From: Gammaproteobacteria bacterium
GTDB taxonomy: Bacteria > Pseudomonadota > Gammaproteobacteria > Pseudomonadales > Azotimanducaceae
DNA: 64,000 nt
Assembly: GCA_012960535.1 (NCBI GenBank)
Contig: DUBB01000010.1
Coordinates: 1 to 64,000 of the forward strand
Reading direction: 5' to 3'
Positions 1-9,387 of the stretch are shown here, piece after piece. The position numbers and the translations under genes were made by a program. Every line of letters starts with the position of its first letter. Position 1 is the stretch's first letter. The notes under the pieces were generated by a model that was given only the letters and a program-made list of their open reading frames with translations, did not search any database and was not told where the DNA came from.

Positions 1-115
1 CGGTGTAGTTGTTGACCGGATTCAACATAACATCCGACTGCAACTGAGTGGTGCCTGACTCACAAAATTCGAGAACGGTCTTGATGATATTGAGTTCTTC
101 AGTGCTGGTGTTCAT
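1..115 (-). CDS. Partial N-terminus of an unidentified protein, cut by window edge
   Basis: Reading leftward from an ATG at 115-113, an open frame starts MNTSTEELNIIKTVLEFCES and runs off the left edge without a stop after about 38 codons. An AAAAGA stretch lies just before the ATG. The acidic helical start followed by a Met-Leu-Asn-Pro-Val stretch resembles the beginnings of some ring-hydroxylating oxygenase subunits or similar catabolic enzymes, but that is only an impression. No domain can be assigned from this fragment. Confidence 0.45.
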   Translation of the reverse strand, partial: MNTSTEELNIIKTVLEFCESGTTQLQSDVMLNPVNNYT

Positions 116-208
116 TCTTTTGCGCTCTGCAGATCTTACAGAGCAATTCTAACATGTCCACGATCTGAACGTCGTCTGCCCATGCTTTGAGCATAGTTAC
201 CTTAAATC

Positions 209-226
209 GCATTTTCCCAAAAATGC
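209..226 (-). terminator. Weak hairpin downstream of the epoxide hydrolase gene
   Basis: A 7-bp stem, GCATTTT paired with AAAATGC around a 4-nt loop, lies about 70 bp past the stop codon of the hydrolase on the minus strand. The run of T after it is poor, so this is at best a weak terminator. Confidence 0.25.
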
Positions 227-297
227 AAAAGTAACCGCATGAGGTGCTTTCCGCCACGGCTCAAGACAATCTGCCCAAGCCTGCTTGTTTGGTCGGA

Positions 298-1371
298 TCA
301 GGACTGACTTCCTACTGGCCAGAACTGCCCGACTTCGGCGCTTAACCATCGAGTTAACACACTGTTCACCTCTGCTGGCTTTTCCTGTGCCATCCAGTGG
401 CCCGAATAAATCACCGCTTCGGTGAGCTTGTCGCACTCTTTGCGCATGGGTTCTGCTAGCGTCGAGTTGATGGTCTCGCAGGTGTAATCGTACTGCGCAG
501 CAATAAACAGCACTGGCATGGCCAGGCGCCCCCCATTGACAGCAGAGCCCGCATATTCAGCGTTACCAGAGTGATTCATGTAGTAAGAGTCCGGCCCAAA
601 CCAGCTGTTACGTGCCAGAGACTCTGCGTAAACGGCGATGTCTTCTTCGGTAACGACATCGGTATCCAGTGGCATTTCGGGCGCGCTTTGTGCATCACCA
701 AACCAGCCGTGATTAATGCGCGTGAAAGCGGTGGCACTTGGCAGGCCAAAGCCAGCGGGATTGCCTTTACGAAATAACAACTGCACAACGTTCTTGCTGT
801 TGGCTTCAAACTGTCTGGTGGCAATCGCAAAGTTCTCTTCGTAGAAGCGCATGTACTCCCACTGTCCTGCCGGAAATGTCTGCTGCGGGTATATTGTTCG
901 GTCAACATGGGCCAGGCAATAATCGAGCCCTCGCTCCAGACTGGCGTATGGCACGCACAGGCTTGCCACGGCAATGCAGCGGTCAGGGTGGTGGCTCGCC
1001 AGGTTCCATACGCTGGGACTGCCCCAGTCATGCCCCACCCAAACTGCGGGCCTGCCACCCAGCGCATCCTGCAGGTCGCAAAGATCGCCGACGACTTTTT
1101 CCTGAGCATAGTCGCTGTGTTTTCTGTATACGCTCGAATTGCCGTAGCCGCGCATGTCAGGCGCTACTGCCCGAAACCCAAGTGCGCCAAAGACCGGTAA
1201 CTGGTGTCTCCAGCTGCGTGAAAGCTCCGGCCAACCATGCACAAAAAATATGAGTGGCCCGGTTTCGGGACCGCATGCGAGGAAATGACATTGATGGCTA
1301 CCCAGTTGCAAGGTATGACTTTCGATGGCCGCAAAATGAGCTACAGGCTGGCTGGTTTGGTGAACTCGCAT
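298..1371 (-). CDS. Epoxide hydrolase-type alpha/beta hydrolase
   Basis: 357-aa alpha/beta-hydrolase, predicted to open epoxides by adding water through a covalent ester intermediate. It has the oxyanion motif HGWPE at residues 45-49 and the nucleophile elbow GHDWG at 113-117, with Asp115 as nucleophile instead of the Ser of esterases. His325 near the C-terminus (SGHWMAQE) completes the site. HGxP together with an Asp elbow is typical of soluble epoxide hydrolases and also occurs in some haloalkane dehalogenases; the HGWPE motif favours the former. There is no signal peptide, so it is probably cytosolic. It is transcribed away from the TonB receptor, and the 386-bp gap between them is a divergent promoter region. 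Confidence 0.85.
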   Translation of the reverse strand: MRVHQTSQPVAHFAAIESHTLQLGSHQCHFLACGPETGPLIFFVHGWPELSRSWRHQLPVFGALGFRAVAPDMRGYGNSSVYRKHSDYAQEKVVGDLCDLQDALGGRPAVWVGHDWGSPSVWNLASHHPDRCIAVASLCVPYASLERGLDYCLAHVDRTIYPQQTFPAGQWEYMRFYEENFAIATRQFEANSKNVVQLLFRKGNPAGFGLPSATAFTRINHGWFGDAQSAPEMPLDTDVVTEEDIAVYAESLARNSWFGPDSYYMNHSGNAEYAGSAVNGGRLAMPVLFIAAQYDYTCETINSTLAEPMRKECDKLTEAVIYSGHWMAQEKPAEVNSVLTRWLSAEVGQFWPVGSQS

Positions 1372-1757
1372 AGCTTTTACCTTATTTGCAGTAGCAACGC
1401 TAAAGCGTTACAGGCGGATAGAACGGACACACTCCATAGTCTATAGAACAGTGAGGTTTTGCAATTACTGATGTTCATTCAAATTGGAGGCTCTGTGAAT
1501 CGGTGTTGTTTCGGATTGACATTGACGTTCATGCAATCGATCTGCGTGATTAAAAGGAATAGAATTAGCTGAAAACGACTTGATTTAATGATAGGGTTGA
1601 TCAAACTGAAACTAATTTAGTTCTCACAATACTGCAACTAATAATAGAAGCCTGCCAGTTTAAGGCTTCTATTATTAGTTGCGGGAACGATTTTTGTTAC
1701 TGTTTATTAATAATAAAGTGTTTTTCAGCACTCTTAAATTTTTTTGGGGAGAGGCAT
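1372..1757. promoter_or_regulatory. Divergent intergenic region between epoxide hydrolase and TonB receptor
   Basis: 386 bp, A+T-rich, without a convincing gene. It must hold the promoters of both the leftward hydrolase and the rightward receptor. It contains a perfect long inverted repeat (listed separately) and a smaller palindrome, AACTAA-T-TTAGTT, around 1610-1622. The receptor has a strong ribosome binding site (GGGGAGAGG) directly before its ATG. Confidence 0.5.
1634..1682. repeat. Perfect 20-bp inverted repeat with 9-nt loop upstream of TonB receptor
   Basis: The left arm at 1634-1653 and the right arm at 1663-1682 are exact reverse complements over 20 bp, around the loop GCCAGTTTA. 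It lies 75 bp before the receptor ATG, in the likely 5' leader or operator region. It is not at the 3' end of either neighbouring gene, so an ordinary terminator role is unlikely. A leader hairpin or attenuator, or a repressor-binding palindrome, is more plausible. Confidence 0.8.
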
Positions 1758-4322
1758 ATGTTTCGCAAGACAAAACTAAATCGTGCAGTTGTATCAGTGA
1801 TCGCAGCTGGTTTCGCTGCGACAGGCGCAAATCTGGTGGCAGCTCAGGATATCGAAGAAGTCATCGTAACTGCGACAAAAACGTCAGCCAGCACACAGGA
1901 CATTCCAGTTACCGTTACTGCTTTAACGTCAGAGAAGCTTGACCAGCTCGGTATTTCGAATTTTGAAGATTACCTTATCCAACTGCCTGGTGTAACAGCT
2001 GGCGGCAGCGGCCCAGGTCAAAATACAATTTATATTCGTGGTGTAGCTTCTACCACGCCAGCTATTTCTATTGCCGGTGTTGCAGGTTTAGCGCCCAACG
2101 TTGCGTTCTATCTTGATGAGCAACCGTTGGCACAACCTGGCCGTAACCTTGACGTTTATGCAGCTGATTTAAATCGCGTTGAGGTGCTGGCTGGACCACA
2201 GGGCACGCTGTTCGGGGCTAGTTCTCAGGCAGGTACTGTTCGTTTAATTACCAACAAACCTGATCCTTCTGGCGCTTACGGAAAGTTGAAAGCTGGCTTA
2301 TCTCAAACTGATTCGAGCTCAAACAGTTTTAATTTCGAAGCCATGTACAACTTGCCAATCAGTGACAATATCACCCTGCGCGGCGTTGTTTACAGTGACG
2401 ACAAGGGCGGTTATATCGATAACGTCCATGGTACCAGGACAGTAGAAGAAAGTGCCCGTTTCCGCGTTGAAGGATTCATGCGTACCAACGGCGTCGCTGT
2501 GAGTTCTGCTCGTGCTGGCTTCCAATCTGGTGGTGCTCTAACAGACTCTGATGGTAACGGCTATGTTGAACTGCCTAATGTAAATTTCATTGCAGCCGAC
2601 AACAGTGATCTCGTAGAAGAAGATTTCAACCAGTCTAAATATACCGGTGTACGATTGAGTGCGCTGATCGGCTTAGGTGATGATTGGGATCTTTTACTCT
2701 CACATACCACCCAAAACCTTGAAGCAGACGGCGTTTTCTTTGCCGATCCCGATTTAGGCGACCTTCAGATTCAAAGCTACGTTGATGACTCGTTAGAAGA
2801 TGAGTTTGATAACACCAGCTGGACCCTGACCGGTCGTATTGCTGGCTTAGATGTGGTTTATACCGGCGCCTACACAGAGCGAACGGCTGACCAAGTTATT
2901 GGTTACTCCGATTATATGTTTGTCGGTCAGTATCTGCCTTACTACATATGTGATTACTCAGTAACTTATGGGGATCAGACAGGCACCTGTTATGAGCCTA
3001 ATATGTCTGCGCCTAGCCACACAGAAACAGAGGTATCGACGCATGAGATCCGTATCACAACGGATCAAACCAAATCGGTGCGTCTGACTGCTGGTGTATT
3101 TCTCAGTGATACTACGCTTCAGGAGCGAGTTAGCTTTACTTATCCTGGTAGCATAAAAGCTCAGGGCTGGGGTGGCGCGGGCTCGGGTCCTGGTTTCGCA
3201 GACCCTAACTATTCCTATAGCGATGGATACCTGTCAACCAATGACCCTTACGCTCCAGGTGAGATCTTCCGTAACGATATTCAGCGAACTGATGAGCAAA
3301 TGGGTGTGTTCGGCGAGTTGAGCTACGACTTTAGCGACCAACTGTCAGTAACCTTAGGGGCTCGTTACTACGATATCGAAATTGACTTTGATGGCAGTGC
3401 TGCAGGCTCGTTCTACAACTTCTGTGGTAGCGCGAACACAGGTTGCGTGGATGCACAGGTTTTTGGCACTAATATTGCGACTCTCTACGGTGGAGACAAC
3501 CCTACCTCAGGTATCGATAATGCCACAGCCGATGGAACAATCTTTAAGGTAAGCGCATCTTTTACGCCAACCGACGACCTGTTGCTCTATGCAACAATTT
3601 CTGAAGGTTTCCGAGCTGGTTTCTTAAATCGCCCCGGTGGCTACACCAGTCAAGACGGTCTTTACACGGTCCCTTATCAATTCGGCACGGACGACATGAT
3701 GAACTTTGAGTTTGGTTGGAAAGCTGACATCATGGACGGGCGCATGCGCTTCAATGGTAGTGTGTTCAGCGCTCAGATTGATGGTTTGCAAACGACTATC
3801 TTTGACCCAAGTATTGCCAACTTGTTCTTCTCTGATAACGCTGCAAACGCTGAAGTTACCGGCCTGGAAGCTAATCTGATTTGGGTACCAGAAGGCGTTG
3901 AAGGCTTAACCATCAGCGCTGGTTTGTCGATTCTGGATACCGAGATAACTGATACGCTAACAACGTCTAAAGATGTTGTGGCAGGTGACTCGTTAGCTTT
4001 CGCTCCTGAGACTCAGTTTAATATGCAAGCCCGTTACGAGTGGCAGACAGGCGGTGGTTTGACAGCCCACTTTATGCCGCATATTGCGCACTCCGCTGCT
4101 TCTTACAGTGATATCATTCGAATCAACCGTGATCGCATATCGGATTGGACCATGTTGGGTCTGACTGCGGGAGTGACCGGTGATAGCTGGGGGGTAGAGC
4201 TTTATATTGACAACCTCACAGATGAGCGAGCTGAGTTAGCACGTAACTACATCAATGATAGACAACGTGTTTCTTACGCAAGACCTCGCACGATGGGACT
4301 TCGTATGATCTACGATTTCTAA
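1758..4322 (+). CDS. TonB-dependent outer-membrane receptor
   Basis: 854-aa TonB-dependent receptor, an energised outer-membrane importer for a ligand that cannot be told from sequence. The N-terminus is a signal peptide ending near AAQDIE. It is followed by the TonB box (DIEEVIVTATK), a plug domain with the conserved GPQGTLFGASSQAG stretch from about residue 146, and a long beta-barrel ending in an aromatic Phe (MIYDF). The length is usual for the family. The start is set by GGGGAGAGG just before the ATG. A terminator separates it from the TPR-sulfotransferase downstream; receptors of this type are often next to such proteins in marine Gammaproteobacteria and sphingomonads, which hints at joint work on an unknown organic ligand. 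Confidence 0.95.
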   Translation: MFRKTKLNRAVVSVIAAGFAATGANLVAAQDIEEVIVTATKTSASTQDIPVTVTALTSEKLDQLGISNFEDYLIQLPGVTAGGSGPGQNTIYIRGVASTTPAISIAGVAGLAPNVAFYLDEQPLAQPGRNLDVYAADLNRVEVLAGPQGTLFGASSQAGTVRLITNKPDPSGAYGKLKAGLSQTDSSSNSFNFEAMYNLPISDNITLRGVVYSDDKGGYIDNVHGTRTVEESARFRVEGFMRTNGVAVSSARAGFQSGGALTDSDGNGYVELPNVNFIAADNSDLVEEDFNQSKYTGVRLSALIGLGDDWDLLLSHTTQNLEADGVFFADPDLGDLQIQSYVDDSLEDEFDNTSWTLTGRIAGLDVVYTGAYTERTADQVIGYSDYMFVGQYLPYYICDYSVTYGDQTGTCYEPNMSAPSHTETEVSTHEIRITTDQTKSVRLTAGVFLSDTTLQERVSFTYPGSIKAQGWGGAGSGPGFADPNYSYSDGYLSTNDPYAPGEIFRNDIQRTDEQMGVFGELSYDFSDQLSVTLGARYYDIEIDFDGSAAGSFYNFCGSANTGCVDAQVFGTNIATLYGGDNPTSGIDNATADGTIFKVSASFTPTDDLLLYATISEGFRAGFLNRPGGYTSQDGLYTVPYQFGTDDMMNFEFGWKADIMDGRMRFNGSVFSAQIDGLQTTIFDPSIANLFFSDNAANAEVTGLEANLIWVPEGVEGLTISAGLSILDTEITDTLTTSKDVVAGDSLAFAPETQFNMQARYEWQTGGGLTAHFMPHIAHSAASYSDIIRINRDRISDWTMLGLTAGVTGDSWGVELYIDNLTDERAELARNYINDRQRVSYARPRTMGLRMIYDF

Positions 4323-4353
4323 ACAGCCTAAAGTAGTTAAAAAACGACAATAA

Positions 4354-4382
4354 AATGCCCCTTTCGAGGGGCATTGTTTTTT
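4354..4382 (+). terminator. Rho-independent terminator after TonB receptor
   Basis: An 8-bp perfect stem (AATGCCCC / GGGGCATT) around the loop TTTCGA is followed by GTTTTTTT. It lies 32 bp after the receptor stop and only 13 bp before the next start codon, so read-through or partial termination would set the level of the sulfotransferase. Confidence 0.88.
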
Positions 4383-4395
4383 ACGGAGAAATAAT

Positions 4396-6405
4396 TTGGT
4401 CGATAAAGTACCATCAGCTGACAGGCTTAGCGAAACGTTAATAAAAGATATTAAGCTGCTGTTGCAGTCGGGCGATTTTACCAAAGCCGAATCTCAGCTA
4501 TTGGATCTAGTTGCTTCAGAGCCAGACCACGAAGAAGTACTCTATATGCTGGCTGTAAGTCAGCGCTACCTGAAAAAACACCCCCTGGCTTTGCAGACCC
4601 TTGATAAGTTAAAGAGACTCATACCCGATCATAGTCGTGCTTATCAAGAAACCGGCCATGTTTATCGAGCCATGAATAATTCCAACGCAGCGCTGAATGC
4701 CTATAGCAGGGCTGTGCAAATCAACCCGGCTCTAGAAGCCAGCTTTAAAGCTCAAATCGAGATTCTTTCAGCTACGGGCAGAGCGGCGGTTACTGGGCAG
4801 TTAAAGCAACAGTTGCAGACTCTGCAAGCACTACCAAAGCCGCTCATCGCAGTCACTGACCTCTTATCTCAGGGCAAACTGGTTAAAGCTGAACAACTGT
4901 GCAAAGCGTTCATGCAAAAAGTCCCTCGTCACATTGAAGGTATGCGCCTGTTGGCTGATATAGGGAGTCGCTTGGGTGTTTTAGAAGATGCAGAATTTTT
5001 GTTAGAAAGTGCTATCGAGTTTTCACCAGAAAATATTCAGGTGCGAATCGATTATATTCAGGTACTTAGAAAGCGGCAAAAAAATGAATCAGCCCTTGCC
5101 CAGGCAAAAATCCTGTTGGCAAAAGACCGGAACAACCCACAGTTTCAATCTGTTTTTGCGGTTGAGTCTATGCAGTCAGGTGACTATGACACAGCTTTAG
5201 AGACTTTTGATTCTATTTTAGCAACCTTACCTGAAGACCCCGTAACACTAACTTCTCGTGGCCACGCGTTAAAAACACGCGGACGAACTGACGAGGCTAT
5301 TGATTCATACCGTCGCGCGATCAAGAAATATTCTGCGCATGGTGAGGCATACTATTCGCTGGCTAATCTAAAGCTGTTTAGTTTTAGTGAAGCAGAGCTC
5401 CATGCGATGGAACTGCAGGAGAAAAACCTCGGTATATCCCACATGAGCCGCGTGTATCTGAATTTTGCCCTAGGTAAGGCTTACGAAGATAAGGGGCTTT
5501 TTGACAGATCTTTTGAGCACTATGAGCGCGGAAACGCTTTCAAAAAAGCCCAAAGTCGATACAAGTCCAGCGAACTCACTGATGAGTTTAATGCCCAGGC
5601 CGATGTTTTTGATGATGCGTTTGTAGCCGTCCATGCAGATACAGGCCACGATGCGCCAGATCCAATTTTCATAGTGGGTCTGCCAAGATCCGGGTCTACT
5701 TTGTTAGAGCAAATTCTGGCCTCACACAGCCAGGTTGATGGCACCATGGAATTACCTAACATGCTTGCTCTGGCGCAAAAATTACGCAGAGGCGAGCGGA
5801 TGAGTGCTACCAACCACTATCCAGCGGTACTGAAAACACTGGAGCCTGATAAGTTTGCTGAATTTGGCAAGACATTTATCAAAGAAACACGTATTCATCG
5901 AAGCACCGCTCCATTTTTTATTGATAAGATGCCGAATAACTTTAGGCATATTGGATTAATCAATTTGATGCTACCCAATGCCAAGATTATCGATGCTCGC
6001 AGGCATCCAATGGGCTGTTGTTTTAGTGGATTTAAGCAGCTGTTCGCTGAAGGTCAAGAGTTTACCTACGGCCTTGAAGAGGTCGGAACCTATTACAAAG
6101 ATTATGTTGAGCTGATGGATCACTGGGATAAAGTCTTGCCGGGCAAGGTATTGCGCGTTCAATATGAGGAGGTTGTTGCAGATCTCGATACCCAGGTGAG
6201 ACGCATACTTGATTACTGCGGGCTTGACTTTGAAGAGAGCTGTATTAGCTTCTATGAAAATGAGCGCTCAGTGCGAACCCCAAGTTCAGAGCAGGTTCGC
6301 CAGCCGATCTATCAAAGTGGTGTCGAACAGTGGAAGAATTTTGAGGCCAACCTAAACCCCTTAAAAAAGGCGCTTGGTCCTGTATTGGATCGTTATCCCG
6401 TTTAA
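4396..6405 (+). CDS. TPR-repeat sulfotransferase
   Basis: 669-aa protein with two parts. Residues 15 to about 390 are tetratricopeptide repeats (for example alternating pairs with xAYYSLAN and ALNAYSRAV). From about 420 there is a PAPS-dependent sulfotransferase domain with the 5'-phosphosulfate loop GLPRSGST at 428-435. It would transfer sulfate from PAPS to a hydroxyl or tyrosine acceptor; the acceptor is unknown. The start is a TTG at 4396 behind ACGGAGAA, squeezed directly after the receptor terminator. The last codons (CCC GTT TAA) are the first unit of a 13-bp tandem repeat, so the gene end has been duplicated downstream. Pairing with the upstream TonB receptor suggests a shared role. 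Confidence 0.9.
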   Translation: MVDKVPSADRLSETLIKDIKLLLQSGDFTKAESQLLDLVASEPDHEEVLYMLAVSQRYLKKHPLALQTLDKLKRLIPDHSRAYQETGHVYRAMNNSNAALNAYSRAVQINPALEASFKAQIEILSATGRAAVTGQLKQQLQTLQALPKPLIAVTDLLSQGKLVKAEQLCKAFMQKVPRHIEGMRLLADIGSRLGVLEDAEFLLESAIEFSPENIQVRIDYIQVLRKRQKNESALAQAKILLAKDRNNPQFQSVFAVESMQSGDYDTALETFDSILATLPEDPVTLTSRGHALKTRGRTDEAIDSYRRAIKKYSAHGEAYYSLANLKLFSFSEAELHAMELQEKNLGISHMSRVYLNFALGKAYEDKGLFDRSFEHYERGNAFKKAQSRYKSSELTDEFNAQADVFDDAFVAVHADTGHDAPDPIFIVGLPRSGSTLLEQILASHSQVDGTMELPNMLALAQKLRRGERMSATNHYPAVLKTLEPDKFAEFGKTFIKETRIHRSTAPFFIDKMPNNFRHIGLINLMLPNAKIIDARRHPMGCCFSGFKQLFAEGQEFTYGLEEVGTYYKDYVELMDHWDKVLPGKVLRVQYEEVVADLDTQVRRILDYCGLDFEESCISFYENERSVRTPSSEQVRQPIYQSGVEQWKNFEANLNPLKKALGPVLDRYPV

Positions 6406-6436
6406 CTAGTCCGTTTAACTAGTCCGTTTAACTAGG
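6398..6436. repeat. Tandem repeat, 3 x 13 bp, at the end of the sulfotransferase gene
   Basis: The unit CCGTTTAACTAGT occurs at 6398-6410, 6411-6423 and 6424-6436; the third copy differs only in its last base. The first unit includes the stop codon of the sulfotransferase gene, so the array looks like repeated duplication of the gene's 3' end. Confidence 0.9.
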
Positions 6437-6978
6437 GCTGTTTTCACTTTTTCACAATTAGACAGAAGCCTTTCATCCAGTAGACTTGTCAGGATCCGAC
6501 CCCAAAGATGCCCCATTCGGGTACTTCTGCAACCTTTAAAAAATGCGATTTATAGTGCCTAGCCTCTGATATTTTTCCCAGGGGTAAATTTTCCTCTATA
6601 TCCAGGCCAACAGGGTGAGGGAGTGGCAAGCGGTGGCTCGACATCGCGGATGTTTACATCTGTTGCGGAAGCACTGAGATTGTTAAATATTCATGCAGAG
6701 GTCTACAATTTGGTCGGTTTGCGGGGTCACTTAGCTTCAGCTTGAACCCACCGCTATTTTAGATTACATTTTCCCTCGCCTTGGAAAAATACAGCAATGC
6801 GGCAACATCTATTGGCTGCTGGTTATACGCTTAAATTATACGCTTAAAGAGATGACTGGTACTGGCGCTGCTGCGTTTGACATTAACTGTAAAACGCTTT
6901 ACGATCCGCGCCCTCAAGTGCCTTCATCGTATGAAATAGCGTGCTTGTTACACCCGTCTCAAGCACCCAGGATATACT
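6406..6978. other. 573-bp intergenic region with short tandem duplications
   Basis: No gene is apparent here. It begins with the 3 x 13-bp array, contains a palindromic GTCAGGATCCGACCCC stretch near 6489-6504 reminiscent of REP termini, and later a 2 x 13-bp duplication at 6823-6848. It should also hold the ybiT promoter, but no convincing -35/-10 pair stood out. Confidence 0.5.
6823..6848. repeat. Tandem duplication, 2 x 13 bp
   Basis: The unit TTATACGCTTAAA is present twice without mismatch (6823-6835 and 6836-6848), about 130 bp upstream of ybiT. Confidence 0.85.
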
Positions 6979-8583
6979 TTGATTACCACCGCAAATATCA
7001 CCATGCAATTTGGCGCTGCGCCCTTATTTGAAAATATCTCGGCCCAGTTCGGCCATGGTAACCGCTACGGGCTGATTGGCGCCAATGGCTGTGGCAAATC
7101 AACCTTTATGAAGATCCTCAGCGGTGAACTAGCCCCCAGCTCGGGCAACATTTCGATTAGCCCGGGTACCAAGGTTGGTACCTTAAGCCAGGATCAATTC
7201 GCCTTTGAGCAGTACAGTGTGGTGGATGCTGTGATAATGGGTGACGCTAACCTTTGGAACATCAAAAAGGAGCGTGAGCGAATCTACGGGCTGGCAGAAA
7301 TGAGCGAAGCCGACGGCATGAAAGTCGCAGACCTTGAGATCGAATACGCGGAACTCGACGGATACACGGCCCAAAGCAGGGCTGGTGATATTCTACTTCA
7401 GGCTGGCATAGAGGAAAGCTTACACAATGGGCCAATGAGCCAGGTCGCACCTGGCTGGAAATTGCGAGTCCTATTAGCCCAGGCATTGTTTTCCAATCCA
7501 GATATTCTACTACTCGACGAACCTACCAACAATCTGGACATCCACAGTATTAGCTGGTTGACAACGGTATTAAACCAACGTAGATGCACCATGATTGTCA
7601 TTTCTCACGATCGCCACTTTCTCAACTCTGTTTGCACTCATATGGCAGATATTGACTACGGCGAATTGCGAATTTATCCGGGCAACTATGAAAGATTTAT
7701 TGAAGCATCATCCCTGGTCCGAAAAAAACTATTAACCGAGAATTCAAAAAAGAGCGCTGAAATTGAGGAGCTGCAAGGATTCGTGAATCGTTTCTCCGCT
7801 AATGCTTCCAAAGCAAAGCAAGCGACTTCTCGTGCTAAGAAACTCGACAAAATTCAGCTCGACGAAGTCAAACCGTCAAGCCGTGTAAGCCCCTATATTA
7901 CTTTCAAGCAAGACAAGCAACTACACCGCCAAGCACTTGTATTGGAAGATTTAGCGCACGGTTTCGATGACGGCTTGTTGTTTTCCAATGGCAATATGAT
8001 TCTGGAAGCAGGCGCGAGGTTGGCAGTCATTGGCGAGAATGGGGTTGGTAAAACAACTTACCTGCGCTGCTTAATGAATGAAATCAATGCCAATGCCGGC
8101 AAAGTGAAGTGGGCAGAAAATGCGACCGTCGCCTATTGCCCCCAAGATAGCACTGAAGATTTTGATTCAGATCTTACTTTGTTTGAGTGGATGGCACAGT
8201 GGCGTAAACCTGGACAGGACGACCTGATGATCCGAGGCATGCTCGGTCGTTTGCTGTTCACTGCAGATGATGCCAACAAGAAAGCAAGGGTTTGCTCCGG
8301 TGGAGAGAAAAATCGACTGTTGTTTGGCAAACTTATGTTATCCGATGCCAATGTATTAATCCTGGACGAACCGACTAACCATATGGATATGGAAGCGATT
8401 GACGCGCTCAACCAGGCATTGATGCAATACGATGGTACCTTGATTTTTGTCAGTCATGACCGGGAGTTTGTTTCAACGCTTGCCACGCGTGTGGTGGAGA
8501 TTAAGGACCGAGAAGTCGTGGACTTTCAAGGCACCTATGACGAATACCTGGCAAAAACAGAGCCGCAAAGCAAGGCAGCTTAA
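6979..8583 (+). CDS. ybiT: ABC-F family ATPase YbiT
   Basis: 534-aa soluble ABC-F protein with two ATP-binding cassettes and no membrane segment. Members bind the ribosomal E site and modulate translation. The first cassette has Walker A GANGCGKS at about 34-41 and Walker [12 protein letters not shown]. The second has GENGVGKT, signature [10 protein letters not shown] and [11 protein letters not shown]. Overall it follows E. coli YbiT closely from end to end ([34 protein letters not shown]), and the length is nearly the same (about 530). The start is TTG, giving [12 protein letters not shown], which matches the family N-terminus; an AGGAT lies upstream. It seems monocistronic. Confidence 0.93.
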   Translation: MITTANITMQFGAAPLFENISAQFGHGNRYGLIGANGCGKSTFMKILSGELAPSSGNISISPGTKVGTLSQDQFAFEQYSVVDAVIMGDANLWNIKKERERIYGLAEMSEADGMKVADLEIEYAELDGYTAQSRAGDILLQAGIEESLHNGPMSQVAPGWKLRVLLAQALFSNPDILLLDEPTNNLDIHSISWLTTVLNQRRCTMIVISHDRHFLNSVCTHMADIDYGELRIYPGNYERFIEASSLVRKKLLTENSKKSAEIEELQGFVNRFSANASKAKQATSRAKKLDKIQLDEVKPSSRVSPYITFKQDKQLHRQALVLEDLAHGFDDGLLFSNGNMILEAGARLAVIGENGVGKTTYLRCLMNEINANAGKVKWAENATVAYCPQDSTEDFDSDLTLFEWMAQWRKPGQDDLMIRGMLGRLLFTADDANKKARVCSGGEKNRLLFGKLMLSDANVLILDEPTNHMDMEAIDALNQALMQYDGTLIFVSHDREFVSTLATRVVEIKDREVVDFQGTYDEYLAKTEPQSKAA

Positions 8584-8825
8584 ACCGCCAGTGGATGGAG
8601 GTTTTGTCGACAACTTAACGACTTGATAAAAGCTTGATAGGTGAGTATTGCTGGATCAATAAATCAATGCCGTCAACAATGTGAAACTAACAAACCCGGG
8701 CAAAGATTACCGGTTACAATGCACCATCCAGAAACACCGCCTCGAGATTCACAATACTGATAGATTCAACTTCTATATGGCACAGGTTTCGCGGCAAATA
8801 ACAAACTTGGCTTGCTTACCGGGCG

Positions 8826-9020
8826 CTAACGAATCAACTGCACTTTGTTGTCCAAGCTGGCAAGCGCTTCCCCGAACGGTACCCTGGGCAATTCGGGTGC
8901 GAACCATTTTTCGCCAGAGCGATCATCAAATTCAAGCTGTAGCAGACTCATTTCAATGCCAGCGAACCCATTGGCAAAACGATAGCAAGACATCGTGGTT
9001 ACTTCACTCGGATAGGCCAC
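8826..9020 (-). pseudogene. Possible gene remnant, unidentified
   Basis: A 64-aa leftward frame with GTG start (MAYPSEVTTMSCYRF at the N-terminus; later DRSGEKWFAPELPRV). The composition is protein-like, but there is no family match, no good ribosome binding site, and a stop shortly upstream beside an A8 homopolymer. It could be the C-terminal remnant of a frameshifted gene or chance. Confidence 0.25.
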
Positions 9021-9118
9021 ATTAGCACCACGCTCACCCCGCCTTTTTTTTCAGGCTATGAACGATTAATTTCCTCCTGCCTGTCCTGTTAAACCAAGAT
9101 ATCCTTGATGTTAATACA

Positions 9119-9149
9119 TTGACAATAGTGCAAATAGGCGGGTTATACT
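9119..9149 (+). promoter_or_regulatory. Candidate sigma-70 promoter
   Basis: TTGACA at 9119-9124 and TATACT at 9144-9149 with a 19-bp spacer. The -35 box is perfect and the -10 box is 5 of 6, although the spacer is longer than ideal. It points at the small frame beginning at 9180. Confidence 0.5.
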
Positions 9150-9179
9150 TCATAGGTTCTTAATTCCACGGGCGCCAAA

Positions 9180-9320
9180 ATGTACCAATATCATCACAAC
9201 CCTGATTGCGGCCTGATTAGCGTCAGGCACTTTGATGATTTCGTGGGTGCAGAAAGCACCACGGCTCTTGTAACAATAAATAGATTTATCAGAAAACGAA
9301 AGGCTTGCTCTCAAATATAA
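9180..9320 (+). CDS. Small hypothetical frame or N-terminal gene remnant
   Basis: A 46-codon frame starting with an ATG about 30 bp past a good promoter: MYQYHHNPDCGLISVRHFDD, ending in RKRKACSQI. No Shine-Dalgarno is clear. It may be the intact beginning of a gene whose body was lost, with the frame at 9388-9660 as a possible distal piece. No family recognised. Confidence 0.25.
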   Translation: MYQYHHNPDCGLISVRHFDDFVGAESTTALVTINRFIRKRKACSQI

Positions 9321-9387
9321 AGTCATCGATTTTAGGAAGGTCTGATCAGCAACCTTATGTGATACTGATCTTGCCCTACATAGTCTC

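Noticed and set aside
576-1109. 177-aa leftward open frame and the 171-aa rightward frame 738-1253.
   Set aside because: Both lie inside the epoxide hydrolase gene in other frames and have shadow-like composition.
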